Shown: in pieces, positions 42,122 through 51,587 of the stretch | Layout of the letters: each line of letters opens with the position of its first letter | Position numbering within the stretch: position 1 is the first letter of the stretch | Assembly (NCBI RefSeq): GCF_006715975.1 | Contig: NZ_VFOF01000001.1 | Location: forward strand, 444,001-508,000 | Reading direction: 5' to 3' | DNA: 64,000 nt | Origin: Zymomonas mobilis | GTDB taxonomy: Bacteria > Pseudomonadota > Alphaproteobacteria > Sphingomonadales > Sphingomonadaceae | The notes under the pieces: generated by a model | Database searches by the model: none | Told to the model about the DNA's origin: nothing | What the model saw: only the letters and a program-made list of their open reading frames with translations | Translations under genes and position numbers: made by a program

Positions 42122-43096
42122 ATGGAAATTGTAGCGATTGACATCGGTGGAACGCATGCGCGTTTCTCTATCGCGGAAGTTAGCAATGGTCGGGTTCTTT
42201 CTCTTGGAGAAGAAACCACTTTCAAAACAGCAGAACATGCCAGCTTGCAGTTAGCATGGGAACGTTTCGGTGAAAAACTGGGACGTCCTTTACCCCGTGC
42301 AGCCGCTATCGCATGGGCCGGCCCGGTTCATGGTGAAGTTTTAAAACTTACCAATAACCCGTGGGTATTAAGACCAGCTACTTTGAACGAAAAGCTGGGC
42401 ATTGATACGCATGTTCTTATCAATGACTTTGGTGCTGTGGCTCATGCCGTAGCGCATATGGACGCCTCTTATCTCGATCATATCTGTGGTCCTGATGCGC
42501 CGCTGCCTAGCGATGGTGTTATCACGATTCTTGGACCGGGAACCGGTTTAGGCGTTGCTCACCTTCTGCGCACTGAAGGTCGTTATTTCGTTATCGAAAC
42601 CGAAGGCGGTCATATCGATTTCGCACCGTTAGACAGACTGGAAGATAAAATTCTGGCGCGTCTGCGTGAGCGTTTCCGTCGTGTTTCTATCGAACGTATT
42701 ATTTCTGGCCCAGGCCTTGGTAATATCTACGAAGCATTGGCTGCTATTGAAGGCGTGCCGTTCAGCTTGCTCGATGATATTAAATTATGGCAGATGGCTC
42801 TGGAAGGCAAAGACAACCTTGCCGAAGCCGCTTTGGATCGCTTCTGCTTGAGCCTCGGTGCTATTGCTGGTGACCTTGCTTTGGCTCAGGGTGCTACCAG
42901 TGTTGTTATCGGTGGTGGTGTCGGTCTGCGTATCGCATCCCATTTGCCGGAATCAGGTTTCCGTCAGCGCTTCGTTTCCAAAGGACGCTTTGAACGCGTC
43001 ATGTCCAAGATCCCGGTTAAGTTAATTACTTATCCGCAGCCTGGACTGCTGGGTGCTGCTGCTGCCTATGCCAATAAGTATTCTGAGGTTGAATAG
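42122..43096 (+). CDS. glk: Glucokinase
   Basis: A 324-residue group A glucokinase of the actin/hexokinase superfamily, phosphorylating intracellular glucose with ATP. Motifs are DIGGTHARFSI (phosphate 1, residues 6-16), LINDFGAVAHAV with the catalytic Asp, LGPGTGLGVAHL, and ETEGGHIDFAP, ending in a GGGVG-type adenosine motif (IGGGVGLRIASH). It supplies glucose 6-phosphate for Zwf. AGAAAGGAAG precedes the ATG. It is the last gene of the sugar operon and is followed by a strong terminator. Confidence 0.96.
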   Translation: MEIVAIDIGGTHARFSIAEVSNGRVLSLGEETTFKTAEHASLQLAWERFGEKLGRPLPRAAAIAWAGPVHGEVLKLTNNPWVLRPATLNEKLGIDTHVLINDFGAVAHAVAHMDASYLDHICGPDAPLPSDGVITILGPGTGLGVAHLLRTEGRYFVIETEGGHIDFAPLDRLEDKILARLRERFRRVSIERIISGPGLGNIYEALAAIEGVPFSLLDDIKLWQMALEGKDNLAEAALDRFCLSLGAIAGDLALAQGATSVVIGGGVGLRIASHLPESGFRQRFVSKGRFERVMSKIPVKLITYPQPGLLGAAAAYANKYSEVE

Positions 43097-43125
43097 TATT
43101 TTCTGAATATTATTCGCTGAATTAA

Positions 43126-43169
43126 AAGAGCTGCCTTTTTGTTTCGACGGAAAGGTAGCTCTTTTTTTT
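43126..43169 (+). terminator. Terminator of the glf-zwf-edd-glk operon
   Basis: AAGAGCTGCCTTT and AAAGGTAGCTCTT form a thirteen-pair stem with one G-T pair over a loop of twelve bases, then eight T residues. Confidence 0.9.
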
Positions 43170-43240
43170 GCGCTTATGAGAAGACATTCGCTGAAGTATT
43201 TTTAAAATAAACGTCTTCATAGCGGTCATAGCGGATAGGT

Positions 43241-43282
43241 TAAAAAAAATAGCCCGCTCGCTGGATTGCAGAGCAGGCTATT
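43241..43282 (-). terminator. Terminator of the racemase gene
   Basis: On the minus strand AATAGCCTGCTC and GAGCGGGCTATT pair (one mismatch) and a run of eight T residues follows. It sits about 90 bases past the racemase stop. Confidence 0.8.
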
Positions 43283-43374
43283 AGAAAAATCTTGGTAAAG
43301 ATTAAAGGCGGCTATTACCTCAATATCTGATCTCAGATCAGAAAAAATATGCACCAAGATATTTTAAAATATGT

Positions 43375-44064
43375 TTATGCCAATGCAAAGCGAACAGCCG
43401 CTTCAGCATGAATCTGCGTGGAATCGTAGCTCGGCAAATCGAGCATGTCCTGTTTGATCAACAGAGGAATTTCGGTGCATCCGAGAATAACAGAGTCGAT
43501 ACCTTTTGAACGGGCTTTTTCAATAATCTCGAGATAACGTTTACGAGAAGAGTCTTTGACTTCACCCTGGCATAATTCACCGAAGATAACGTCATGAACA
43601 ACGCCTCTATCTGCGTCGTCCGGCGTGACTACATCGAGACCCTGATTTTGCATACGATCGGTATAGAAGCCATGTTCCATGGTGTAGCGCGTAGCCAAAA
43701 GGAGAGGGCGCTTCTTACCATCTTTTTTCAGGGCTTTGGCTGTTTCATCAACAATATTGATGAGCGTTACGCCAGACATCTTTTCTACGGCATCAGCAAC
43801 AAGATGCATTGTATTGGTGCATATAAGAACACAATCCGCACCAGCTTTTGCTAAGCCTGCGCCTGCTGAGCCTAAAAGCTTTGCAGCATCGTCCCAGCGA
43901 TCGGCTTTCTGGAGAGCGACAACTTCGGAAAAATTCAGAGAATGCATAAGCAGATCTGCAGAAACCAATCCACCCAGCTGGTCGCGTATAGCTTCATTGA
44001 TTATCTGGTAATAGGTAACCGTTGATTCCCAGCTCATACCGCCAATGAGGCCAATTTTCTTCAT
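43375..44064 (-). CDS. Aspartate/glutamate racemase family protein
   Basis: A 229-residue pseudo-symmetric racemase of the Asp/Glu/hydantoin family. The two catalytic cysteines are seen in ICTNTMH (first half) and GCTEIP (second half), with the GLIGGMSWESTVTYY opening typical of aspartate racemase-type members. Members interconvert L- and D-aspartate or glutamate without cofactors, for cell-wall precursors or signalling; the substrate here is not certain. A divergent Lrp-type regulator lies 171 bases upstream, which suggests amino-acid-responsive control. Confidence 0.85.
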   Translation of the reverse strand: MKKIGLIGGMSWESTVTYYQIINEAIRDQLGGLVSADLLMHSLNFSEVVALQKADRWDDAAKLLGSAGAGLAKAGADCVLICTNTMHLVADAVEKMSGVTLINIVDETAKALKKDGKKRPLLLATRYTMEHGFYTDRMQNQGLDVVTPDDADRGVVHDVIFGELCQGEVKDSSRKRYLEIIEKARSKGIDSVILGCTEIPLLIKQDMLDLPSYDSTQIHAEAAVRFALA

Positions 44065-44235
44065 GTGTTTATTTCCGTTGCCTGATTATTTATAGCTTTA
44101 AGAATGCCACTGATTTTGAAAAAAAAGCGCGCATTCTTTGAAGAATCAAGGCATGAAAGCGCAAAAAAATATATAGATTTTGATTTTACATGCAAAAATA
44201 TTGCGTAGTTGAAATGAGTGCCCTACATATTTCTT

Positions 44236-44697
44236 ATGATCGATTATCGAGATAAACATATCTTATCTTTGCTACAGGCTAATGCTGAAATGCCTTTGGC
44301 TGACATTGCCGAGCGAGTAGCTCTATCAGTTTCGGCCTGTTCACGCCGTGTGGCTCGGTTACGCGAAGAAGGGTATATAAAAGGCACAATAGCCTTGCTG
44401 GATAGGAAGAAGATCAATCTTCCAACTACTATTTTTTTGCTGGTGAAAACCGGATTACATGCAAAGGATTATCTTGAGAAATTTCATGCGGCCGTCAGTG
44501 CTATTCCAGAGATTGTTGAGGTACATCGGCTGACTGGAAATTTTGATTATATTTTAAAGTTAGCTTTACCGAATGTTGAATATTACGATATCATTTATAA
44601 ACAGATACTAAAACATGTCGCCTTCTATGATATGTCGGCTTATATCTCTATGGAAACAGTAAAACTTTCACCTTCATTGCCCACAAATTATATATAA
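44236..44697 (+). CDS. Lrp/AsnC-family transcriptional regulator
   Basis: The chosen start, ATG at 44236, gives 153 residues; the open frame reaches back to a GTG at 44218. The N-terminal winged helix ([48 protein letters not shown] in parts) is followed by the RAM/AsnC ligand domain ([16 protein letters not shown]). Lrp-family proteins assemble into octamers and respond to amino acids. It is divergent from the racemase gene and probably regulates it. Confidence 0.9.
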   Translation: MIDYRDKHILSLLQANAEMPLADIAERVALSVSACSRRVARLREEGYIKGTIALLDRKKINLPTTIFLLVKTGLHAKDYLEKFHAAVSAIPEIVEVHRLTGNFDYILKLALPNVEYYDIIYKQILKHVAFYDMSAYISMETVKLSPSLPTNYI

Positions 44698-44743
44698 TAT
44701 TATTTTTTAAGATTTAATATAGAAATGAATTGGGTTTTTGGTT

Positions 44744-45097
44744 TTAAGGATTATTTTCTAGGTTATCTGTTAATAACTTTGTATTTTTATAAAGTATTTT
44801 TTGTCCATCTATCTTGTTCTGTGCGAGAGTCTTAATCTGATGTACTTTGTTTTTGTGTAATGTTGCCATGCAGCTTTGATAGAGTAAAAAATCGAGAATA
44901 GAAGGTATTTCTGCCGCTTGTGCAATTGCTTCCAAATTTTTTACCGACATAATTGAGCTATGATTCATGTCGACAGCGCGAGAGAGTGTTGTCGCCGCCC
45001 TTATATTGGCTCTACGTGCCAATTCTGCCCAGCTTATATCCATTTTTTGCTGGATAGTGTAAAGCCATTCAGCAATGATTTCTTTTTGTACCATCAC
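44744..45097 (-). CDS. Small XRE-like helix-turn-helix protein
   Basis: A 117-residue protein with a helix-turn-helix at about residues 18-60: MDISWAELARRANI..ATTLSRAV and KNLEAIAQAAEI. It resembles the DNA-binding half of phage-type S24 repressors but has no peptidase domain; the C-terminal 40 residues are lysine rich and unassigned. Start is GTG 45097 or ATG 45094. It is divergent from the next small HTH gene across a 144-base AT-rich gap, a repressor/antirepressor-like layout. No phage gene is nearer than 7 kb. Confidence 0.6.
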   Translation of the reverse strand: MMVQKEIIAEWLYTIQQKMDISWAELARRANIRAATTLSRAVDMNHSSIMSVKNLEAIAQAAEIPSILDFLLYQSCMATLHKNKVHQIKTLAQNKIDGQKILYKNTKLLTDNLENNP

Positions 45098-45241
45098 CTA
45101 TCTCAGTAATCAGTTGTGCTGATGTAATGTTTATATAGGTTGATGTATAAATAAAATGTTAAATTTGATAAAAATAATATTGTATTGTTGTAATAATATT
45201 CAGAATACTAGACTTATTAAGTAGATAATAAGAATAGTCTC

Positions 45242-45460
45242 ATGAAAGATTGCCGGAATCATTTGGGTCGACCAAGTGGAAAGCTTACACCGCGCCGTAA
45301 AGAAATTTTAGAATATTGGCGGCGATATGGCCCCGTTTCTTTGAGTAAGCTAGCTCGAGATTGTCATATTTTTGATAAACAGACGGCGAGACGATTTCTC
45401 ATTACCTTTGAAGAAATGGGCCTTTTAAAGCCTCCTCGTATTTCATCTTATAAAAAATAA
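45242..45460 (+). CDS. Small winged-helix protein
   Basis: A 72-residue basic protein. LTPRRKEILEYWRRYGPVSLSKLARDC..QTARRFLITFEEMGLLKPPR fits a winged helix-turn-helix: a bundle, a recognition helix (about residues 44-56) and a wing. No Shine-Dalgarno is obvious. It is divergent from the XRE-like gene and could share its operator. Function unknown. Confidence 0.55.
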   Translation: MKDCRNHLGRPSGKLTPRRKEILEYWRRYGPVSLSKLARDCHIFDKQTARRFLITFEEMGLLKPPRISSYKK

Positions 45461-45963
45461 TAAAAAATTAAAAAATATATTTTAATGTTGGATATTAAAA
45501 AATATACAATGAGTTATCGACAGTAAAAACTTAAATTTAATGAAATATACTTTTTATAAAATTTATTTTTACTTGTTGTAAATTTAGAATTATCAAAATC
45601 ATATAAAGAAAATATGTTTTTATTTAATTTTTAATTAAAATTAAAGGAGTTTTTTATGTGGGTATTTTATAGCTTTTTAATAAAAAATATCTTTTCCTAT
45701 CTGTGTTGTGATTATTGAGATAATTAGCTGATTATCCGTTGGTTATATTATCTCATCTAAATATTGAGATATATGTTTCGAAAATAACAATAATGAATTG
45801 TTATTAAATAAGTAATCCAAAAATAAATAATAATATTACGCTTTGAATATTGAAGCGCGACTTTCGAAAAGGCAATTTTTTTAAATATTTTGCTTTTTGG
45901 AAAGTCGAAAAGAAGAGTTGTGTCTTTTTTCGGCTTTATTTCATCATTTATAGGATAGTTCTT
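45461..45963. other. AT-rich upstream region of sacB
   Basis: About 500 bases of mostly A/T with no credible gene. It contains an inverted repeat TGAGATAAT (45716-45724) and ATTATCTCA (45747-45755), a further GAGATATAT nearby (from about 45765), and AGGA (45952-45955) for sacB. The sacB promoter must lie here. Confidence 0.5.
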
Positions 45964-47226
45964 ATGTTGAATAAAGCAGGCATTGCAGAGCCGAGCTTGT
46001 GGACCCGTGCGGATGCAATGAAGGTTCAGAGCGATGATCCTACCGCAACCATGCCTATTATTGACTATGATTTCCCAATCATGACGGATCAGTATTGGGT
46101 ATGGGACACATGGCCGTTACGTGACATTAATGGTCAGGTTGTCAGCTTCCAAGGATGGACGGTTATTTTCTCTTTGGTTGCCGATCGTGCCAAATATAAT
46201 TGGAGCAATCGAAATGATGGTGCCCGTATTGCTTATTTCTACTCTCGTGGTGGAAGCAATTGGGTTTTTGGTGGCCATCTTTTAAAAGATGGTGCAAATC
46301 CCCGCTCTTGGGAATGGTCCGGCTGCACTATTATGGCTCCCGGGACGGCCAATGCCGTCGAAGTATTCTTTACCTCTGTGAATGATACGCCGTCGCAGTC
46401 GGTTCCCGCTCAGTGCAAAGGCTATATCTATGCCGATGATAAATCGGTCTGGTTTGATGGCTTTGATACAGTAACTGATCTGTTTCAGGCAGATGGCCTT
46501 TATTATGCTGACTATGCGGAAAATAATTTCTGGGATTTCCGTGATCCTCATGTTTTCATCAATCCTGAAGATGGCAAAACATACGCCTTGTTTGAAGGTA
46601 ACGTTGCCATGGAACGGGGCACGGTCGCCGTTGGTAAAGACGAGATCGGTCCAGTGCCGCCTAAAACGGAAACGCCAGATGGTGCCCGTTATTGCGCCGC
46701 CGCGATCGGTATTGCCCAAGCCACGAATGACGCCCGCACCGAATGGAAATTGTTACCGCCTTTGGTAACGGCCTTTGGTGTTAATGATCAGACCGAACGG
46801 CCGCATGTCGTGTTCCAGAATGGTTTGACCTATTTGTTCACGATCAGCCATCATTCTACCTATGCAGATGGTTTGTCTGGCCCTGATGGTGTTTACGGCT
46901 TCGTTTCCGAAAAAGGCATCTTTGGTCCTTATGAACCGATGAATAGCTCTGGTTTGGTGTTGGGTAATCCATCGTCACAGCCTTATCAGGCCTATTCACA
47001 TTATGTGATGACCAATGGTTTGGTAACATCCTTTATTGATACCATTCCGAGCTCTGACCCAACGGTTTTCCGTTATGGTGGCACCTTGGCACCGACGGTT
47101 AAATTGGAATTGGTCGGTCATCGCAGCTTCGTTACCGAAGTAAAAGGCTACGGCTATATCCCGCCACAGATCGAGTGGTTAGCAGAAGATGAATCTTCTC
47201 GTTCTGCAATGACACTGTCTTTATAG
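45964..47226 (+). CDS. sacB: Levansucrase, GH68
   Basis: The start ATG at 45964, with AGGA eight bases upstream, gives 420 residues and begins MLNKAGIAEPSLWTRADAMK. GH68 features are WDTWPLRD (catalytic nucleophile Asp), WSGCTIM (substrate loop), FRDPHVF (the RDP transition-state stabiliser) and DQTERPHVVFQNG (acid/base Glu). It splits sucrose and polymerises fructose to levan outside the cell. No signal peptide is present, which agrees with recalled reports that Zymomonas exports SacB and SacC by a signal-less route. The frame is open 38 codons further upstream, but that part is AT-rich junk. sacC follows as a tandem paralogue. Confidence 0.94.
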   Translation: MLNKAGIAEPSLWTRADAMKVQSDDPTATMPIIDYDFPIMTDQYWVWDTWPLRDINGQVVSFQGWTVIFSLVADRAKYNWSNRNDGARIAYFYSRGGSNWVFGGHLLKDGANPRSWEWSGCTIMAPGTANAVEVFFTSVNDTPSQSVPAQCKGYIYADDKSVWFDGFDTVTDLFQADGLYYADYAENNFWDFRDPHVFINPEDGKTYALFEGNVAMERGTVAVGKDEIGPVPPKTETPDGARYCAAAIGIAQATNDARTEWKLLPPLVTAFGVNDQTERPHVVFQNGLTYLFTISHHSTYADGLSGPDGVYGFVSEKGIFGPYEPMNSSGLVLGNPSSQPYQAYSHYVMTNGLVTSFIDTIPSSDPTVFRYGGTLAPTVKLELVGHRSFVTEVKGYGYIPPQIEWLAEDESSRSAMTLSL

Positions 47227-47320
47227 AATAAATAAGCGTTATTCTTTGTAAATGACTTGTCTGTTTATGCTTTAAATAAAGCATAATTATTAATTAATTT
47301 TATTTCAACTTAAAAACGGG

Positions 47321-47347
47321 TTCATCAGGGCATTTTGCCCTGATGAA
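47321..47347 (+). promoter_or_regulatory. Perfect hairpin between sacB and sacC
   Basis: TTCATCAGGGCA and TGCCCTGATGAA form a perfect twelve-pair stem with a TTT loop, 57 bases before the sacC start. No T-run follows, so it looks like an attenuating, processing or protective element. Confidence 0.7.
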
Positions 47348-47403
47348 TACCCATCCTATTCCTATAAAAATTTGAGAAACTTAAGAAAGCGTATACTGAT
47401 TTA

Positions 47404-48642
47404 ATGTTTAATTTTAATGCCAGTCGCTGGACGAGAGCCCAAGCGATGAAAGTAAATAAACTCGATTTGACTACTTCTATGCCGGAAATCGGCACCAGCT
47501 TTCCTATTATGCGTGACGATTTGTGGCTTTGGGACACTTGGCCGCTGCGTGATATCAATGGCAATGTTGTCAGTTTTAAAGGCTGGACGGTTATTTTCTC
47601 TTTGGTCGCTGACCGCAATATCCCGTGGAATGATCGTCATTCTCACGCTCGTATCGGCTATTTCTATTCGAAAGATGGAAAAAGTTGGGTTTTTGGTGGC
47701 CATCTTTTGCAGGAATCTGCCAATACCCGCACTGCCGAATGGTCTGGTGGCACAATTATGGCACCAGGTTCACGCAATCAGGTCGAAACCTTCTTCACCT
47801 CTACTTTGTTCAATGAAAATGGTGTTGCCGAAGCCGTCGCCGCTGTGACTAAAGGCCGGATCTATGCCGACAGTGAAGGGGTCTGGTTTAAAGGATTCGA
47901 TCAATCAACGGATATATTTCAGGCTGATGGTCTGTTTTATCAAAATTATGCAGAAAATAATCTCTGGAATTTCCGTGATCCTCATGTTTTCGTCAATCCT
48001 GAGGATGGTGAGACCTATGCTTTGTTCGAAGGCAATGTTGCCACTATCCGTGGAAAAACAGATATAGGCGATGATGAAATTGGACCAGTGCCTGAAGATA
48101 CGGTTGTTCCGGAAGATGCCTGTTTATGTTCGGCTTCTATCGGCATTGCTCATTGTTTGTCGTCAGACCGCACGGAATGGGAATTGTTACCGCCATTGCT
48201 GACCGCTTTTGGTGTTAATGACCAGATGGAACGGCCCCATGTCATTTTCCAGAATGGTTTGACCTATTTGTTCACGATTAGCCATGATTCAACCTATGCA
48301 GACGGCCTGACCGGTTCTGATGGTCTTTATGGTTTTGTTTCCGAAAATGGCATTTTTGGCCCTTATGAGCCGTTAAATGGTTCAGGTCTTGTCTTGGGTG
48401 GTCCTGCTGCTCAGCCAACCGAAGCCTACGCCCATTATATTATGAATAATGGTCTGGTTGAATCCTTTATCAATGAATTGATTGATCCCAAGACCGGAAA
48501 AGTTATTGCAGGTGGCACCCTGGCACCGACCATTCGCGTCGAATTGCAGGGACACGAAACCTTTGCAACTGAAGTGATGGATTATGGTTATATTCCGGCT
48601 TCTTATGCATGGCCGGTATGGCCTTTCCCTGATCGTCGCTAA
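47404..48642 (+). CDS. sacC: Extracellular sucrase (beta-fructofuranosidase), GH68
   Basis: A 412-residue paralogue of SacB with the same catalytic set: WDTWPLRD, WSGGTIM, FRDPHVF and DQMERPHVIFQNG. It has no signal peptide and starts MFNFNASRWTRAQAMK. In Zymomonas this second enzyme mainly hydrolyses sucrose to glucose and fructose rather than making levan (recalled knowledge). The two genes clearly arose by tandem duplication. The ribosome site is weak and the upstream hairpin may control its share of translation. A small C-terminal difference (PASYAWPVWPFPDRR) sets it apart from SacB. Confidence 0.93.
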   Translation: MFNFNASRWTRAQAMKVNKLDLTTSMPEIGTSFPIMRDDLWLWDTWPLRDINGNVVSFKGWTVIFSLVADRNIPWNDRHSHARIGYFYSKDGKSWVFGGHLLQESANTRTAEWSGGTIMAPGSRNQVETFFTSTLFNENGVAEAVAAVTKGRIYADSEGVWFKGFDQSTDIFQADGLFYQNYAENNLWNFRDPHVFVNPEDGETYALFEGNVATIRGKTDIGDDEIGPVPEDTVVPEDACLCSASIGIAHCLSSDRTEWELLPPLLTAFGVNDQMERPHVIFQNGLTYLFTISHDSTYADGLTGSDGLYGFVSENGIFGPYEPLNGSGLVLGGPAAQPTEAYAHYIMNNGLVESFINELIDPKTGKVIAGGTLAPTIRVELQGHETFATEVMDYGYIPASYAWPVWPFPDRR

Positions 48643-48718
48643 GGCATCAGGCAGACTATTTCCCTTCTATTCTGCGCTATCATTTGAATAATAGGTAGAG
48701 CTGGAAACGACGTCCTTA

Positions 48719-48750
48719 TCCGGAATTAAATAAACCGGACATCAATTTTT
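48719..48750. terminator. Possible bidirectional terminator between sacC and tRNA-Val
   Basis: TCCGG (48719-48723) and CCGGA (48735-48739) pair across an AT loop, with T residues following on the plus strand. The stem is short. Confidence 0.35.
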
Positions 48751-48765
48751 ATGAAATTTTGAGAA

Positions 48766-48840
48766 TGGTGGGCGCGGCTGGGATTGAACCAGCGGCCACT
48801 GCGATGTGAACACAGTGCTCTACCACTGAGCTACGCGCCC
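48766..48840 (-). tRNA. tRNA-Val (anticodon CAC)
   Basis: The minus strand folds as a full cloverleaf of 75 bases: acceptor GGGCGCG/CGCGCCC, D-arm GCTC...GAGC, anticodon arm CTGTG-TTCACAT-CGCAG with anticodon CAC, T-arm GCTGG-TTCAATC-CCAGC, and encoded CCA at the 3' end. It decodes GTG. Confidence 0.96.
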
Positions 48841-48910
48841 TTTATGCTGCGAAGCAGTAAGAAAAACCTGAAGCTTTGTCCAGAGTTTTTTCAAATAGCA
48901 GAGTAAATTA

Positions 48911-48949
48911 TAAAAATATCCCTGCCAGCCGGTTTGACTAGCAGGGATA
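48911..48949 (-). terminator. Terminator of lon
   Basis: On the minus strand TATCCCTGC and GCAGGGATA pair perfectly around a 15-base loop, followed by TTTTTA, 19 bases after the lon stop. Confidence 0.85.
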
Positions 48950-48967
48950 AGGGTTAATGACTTTTAT

Positions 48968-51394
48968 TTAATGATGAACCTGACTTAAGCCATCAGAATT
49001 ATGGTGGCTTAAAGCCGTAGGCGGGAAGGCCGCCAGATCATCGGCTTCGCTCCAGTCAATCGGATCAAGCTTTTCCGTTAAGGCAAGCGCCAAAACTTCA
49101 TCAGCATGCGAAACCGGAATGATTTTGAGACCTTTTTTGATGTTTTCCGGTAATTCGATCAGATCCTTCTGATTTTCTTCTGGAATTAACACAGTCTTGA
49201 TCCCTCCTCGCAGTGCAGCGAGAAGTTTTTCTTTCAATCCACCGATAGGTAAGACATTGCCTCTTAAGGTGACTTCACCCGTCATGGCGATATCGCGGCG
49301 CACTGGAATGCCCGTCAAAACCGAGGTGATAGCCGTCACGATGCCAATACCGGCAGAAGGACCATCTTTCGGGACGGCACCTTCGGGTAAATGGATATGG
49401 ACATCTTTCCGGCTGAAAAGGCTGGGTTTAATACCATAGAGAGGGGCACGGGATTTAACGAAAGATAAAGCGGCCTGAATGGACTCTTTCATCACATCGC
49501 CCAGTTTACCCGTCGTGCGGATATTGCCACGGCCAGGTACGGTGACGCTTTCAATGGTCAGTAATTCACCGCCAACTTCCGTCCATGCGAGACCGGTGAC
49601 GATGCCGACCTGATCTTCTTTTTCCGAAATCCCGAATTTATACCGGCGAACACCCGAAAAATCGCTAAGATTTTCAGCGGTGACCGTGATTGATTTATCT
49701 TTCTTTTCGAGAATCCGCCGTAATGCCTTACGAGCAATTTTAGCTAATTCGCGTTCAAGTGCACGGACACCCGCTTCACGGGTATAGTAACGGATAAGAT
49801 CGCGAATAGCGGATTTATCAACCGCAAATTCACCTTTTTTCAGGCCATGCGATTTAATTTGTCGTGGCAAAAGATGGCTGACAGCGATTTCGATCTTTTC
49901 ATCTTCGGTATAACCTTCAAGACGAATGATTTCCATGCGGTCGACCAGGGCTGCCGGCAAATTCAAAGAATTGGCGGTTGCAACAAACATGACGTCTGAA
50001 AGATCAATATCAGTTTCCAGATAATGATCCTGGAATTTGTTGTTCTGCTCGGGGTCTAAGACTTCGAGCAGGGCTGACGCTGGATCGCCCCGGAAATCTT
50101 GTCCCAATTTATCAATTTCATCCAGCAAGAACAGCGGATTAAAGCTTTCTGCCTTTTTGATATTGGTTACAATTTTACCCGGAAGTGAGCCGATATATGT
50201 CCGACGATGGCCACGGATTTCCGCTTCATCGCGGACGCCGCCTAATGACTGTCTGACAAATTCGCGTCCTGTCGCCTTCGCAATAGAGCGAGCCAAAGAG
50301 GTTTTACCGACACCGGGAGGGCCGACGAGGCAAAGGATCGGGCCTTTCAGCTTGTTGGTGCGCGCCTGAACCGCGATATATTCGAGGATCCGTTCTTTGA
50401 CCTTATCAAGGCCAAAATGTTCTTCACCCAGAATTTTCTCTGCAGCCAAGATATCTTTTTTGACCCGTGTTTTTTTGCCCCATGGCATATTCAACAGGGT
50501 TTCAAGATAAGAGCGGACAACCGTCGCCTCGGAGGACATGGGTCCCATCGTCCGTAATTTTTTCAATTCGGACGTGGCCTTGGCCTTGACCTCTTTCGGC
50601 AGCTTGGGATTGTTCAGCTTTTGCGTGAATTCGGACAGTTCATCACCGTCATCTTCTTCTTCGCTACCCGCTGTTTCGCCCGTGGAAAGTTCTCTCTGAA
50701 TAGCTTTTAGCTGTTCATTGAGGTAATATTCCCGCTGGTTCTTTTCCATTTGGCGTTTGACGCGGCTTCTGATTTTGCGCTCGACTTGCAAAACGCCGAG
50801 TTCGCCTTCCATCAGGCCAAAAGTCATTTCCAAACGTTTGAACGGATTCAGCTCTTCAAGCAGAGGCTGCTTGTCGGCTACCTTGACGGCTAGATTGACG
50901 GCAATGGCGTCAGCCAGTCGAGAAGGGGTATCAATTTCGCTGATTTCATGGGCAATATCGCCCGGTAATTTGCGATTGAGTTTAGCGTAATGTTCAAACT
51001 GGTCCTTGACGGAGCGCATCAGCGCTTCATCCTCGTTATTTTCAACCGAGGCGTCTTCGAGCGGTTCGATTTCGGCAACCAAATGGCCGCTAGAATCATC
51101 CATGCCAGTTATTTTGGCGCGTTTACGCCCTTCAACAAGCACCCGAACGGTTCCATCAGGTAGTTTCAGAAGCTGCAGCACATTGGCAACCACGCCAACA
51201 TCATAAAGCGCTTCACGATTGGGGTCTTCTTCAGCCGGGTCGCGTTGGGAAACAAGAAAAATGGTTTTCTCTGCTGCCATCACGCTTTCAAGCGCTGCTA
51301 CCGATTTTTCACGACCGACAAAAAGCGGCGCGATCATATGGGGAAATACGACGATGTCGCGCAGCGGTAAAACGGGAAGGGTTTCTGTCATCAC
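48968..51394 (-). CDS. lon: ATP-dependent protease La
   Basis: An 808-residue LonA: N-terminal substrate-binding domain ([27 protein letters not shown]), coiled coil with [22 protein letters not shown]+ module with [11 protein letters not shown] (about residue 357) and FLLDEIDK, and the serine-lysine protease domain with [10 protein letters not shown] (catalytic Ser about 680) and [14 protein letters not shown] (catalytic Lys about 723). It degrades misfolded and short-lived regulatory proteins. The ATG at 51391 has a well-placed GGAG and is preferred over the GTG at 51394. A sigma32-like promoter lies about 40 bases upstream. Confidence 0.97.
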   Translation of the reverse strand: MMTETLPVLPLRDIVVFPHMIAPLFVGREKSVAALESVMAAEKTIFLVSQRDPAEEDPNREALYDVGVVANVLQLLKLPDGTVRVLVEGRKRAKITGMDDSSGHLVAEIEPLEDASVENNEDEALMRSVKDQFEHYAKLNRKLPGDIAHEISEIDTPSRLADAIAVNLAVKVADKQPLLEELNPFKRLEMTFGLMEGELGVLQVERKIRSRVKRQMEKNQREYYLNEQLKAIQRELSTGETAGSEEEDDGDELSEFTQKLNNPKLPKEVKAKATSELKKLRTMGPMSSEATVVRSYLETLLNMPWGKKTRVKKDILAAEKILGEEHFGLDKVKERILEYIAVQARTNKLKGPILCLVGPPGVGKTSLARSIAKATGREFVRQSLGGVRDEAEIRGHRRTYIGSLPGKIVTNIKKAESFNPLFLLDEIDKLGQDFRGDPASALLEVLDPEQNNKFQDHYLETDIDLSDVMFVATANSLNLPAALVDRMEIIRLEGYTEDEKIEIAVSHLLPRQIKSHGLKKGEFAVDKSAIRDLIRYYTREAGVRALERELAKIARKALRRILEKKDKSITVTAENLSDFSGVRRYKFGISEKEDQVGIVTGLAWTEVGGELLTIESVTVPGRGNIRTTGKLGDVMKESIQAALSFVKSRAPLYGIKPSLFSRKDVHIHLPEGAVPKDGPSAGIGIVTAITSVLTGIPVRRDIAMTGEVTLRGNVLPIGGLKEKLLAALRGGIKTVLIPEENQKDLIELPENIKKGLKIIPVSHADEVLALALTEKLDPIDWSEADDLAAFPPTALSHHNSDGLSQVHH

Positions 51395-51434
51395 AACTCC
51401 ACTGAGGCGGCAAAATGCTCACGCCTTTTCATAA

Positions 51435-51462
51435 ATATGGTGTCGATCTTTCTGGGTTCAAT
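51435..51462 (-). promoter_or_regulatory. Sigma32-type heat-shock promoter of lon
   Basis: On the minus strand ATTGAAC (51462-51456), a 13-base spacer and CACCATAT (51442-51435) closely match the heat-shock consensus CTTGAAA-N13-CCCCATNT. Transcription would begin about 35 bases before the lon start. Confidence 0.6.
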
Positions 51463-51587
51463 CACGGGCGTGTATCAGGAATATAACTTATTTGGGCAAA
51501 GAATTTAAAATAGCATAAAATAAAACTTTGTGCATGAATAATAATAAGAATTTTCGCTTCACAACAAAGATATAGTGATGGGATAAT

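Noticed and set aside
45850-45963. Upstream extension of sacB (open frame from 45850)
   Set aside because: AT-rich low-complexity residues with no ribosome site; the ATG at 45964 has AGGA and matches the known SacB start.
48766-48840. tRNA-Val as the prophage attachment site
   Set aside because: It is separated from the phage genes by lon and the glycosylase, and no integrase or duplicated 3' end is visible.
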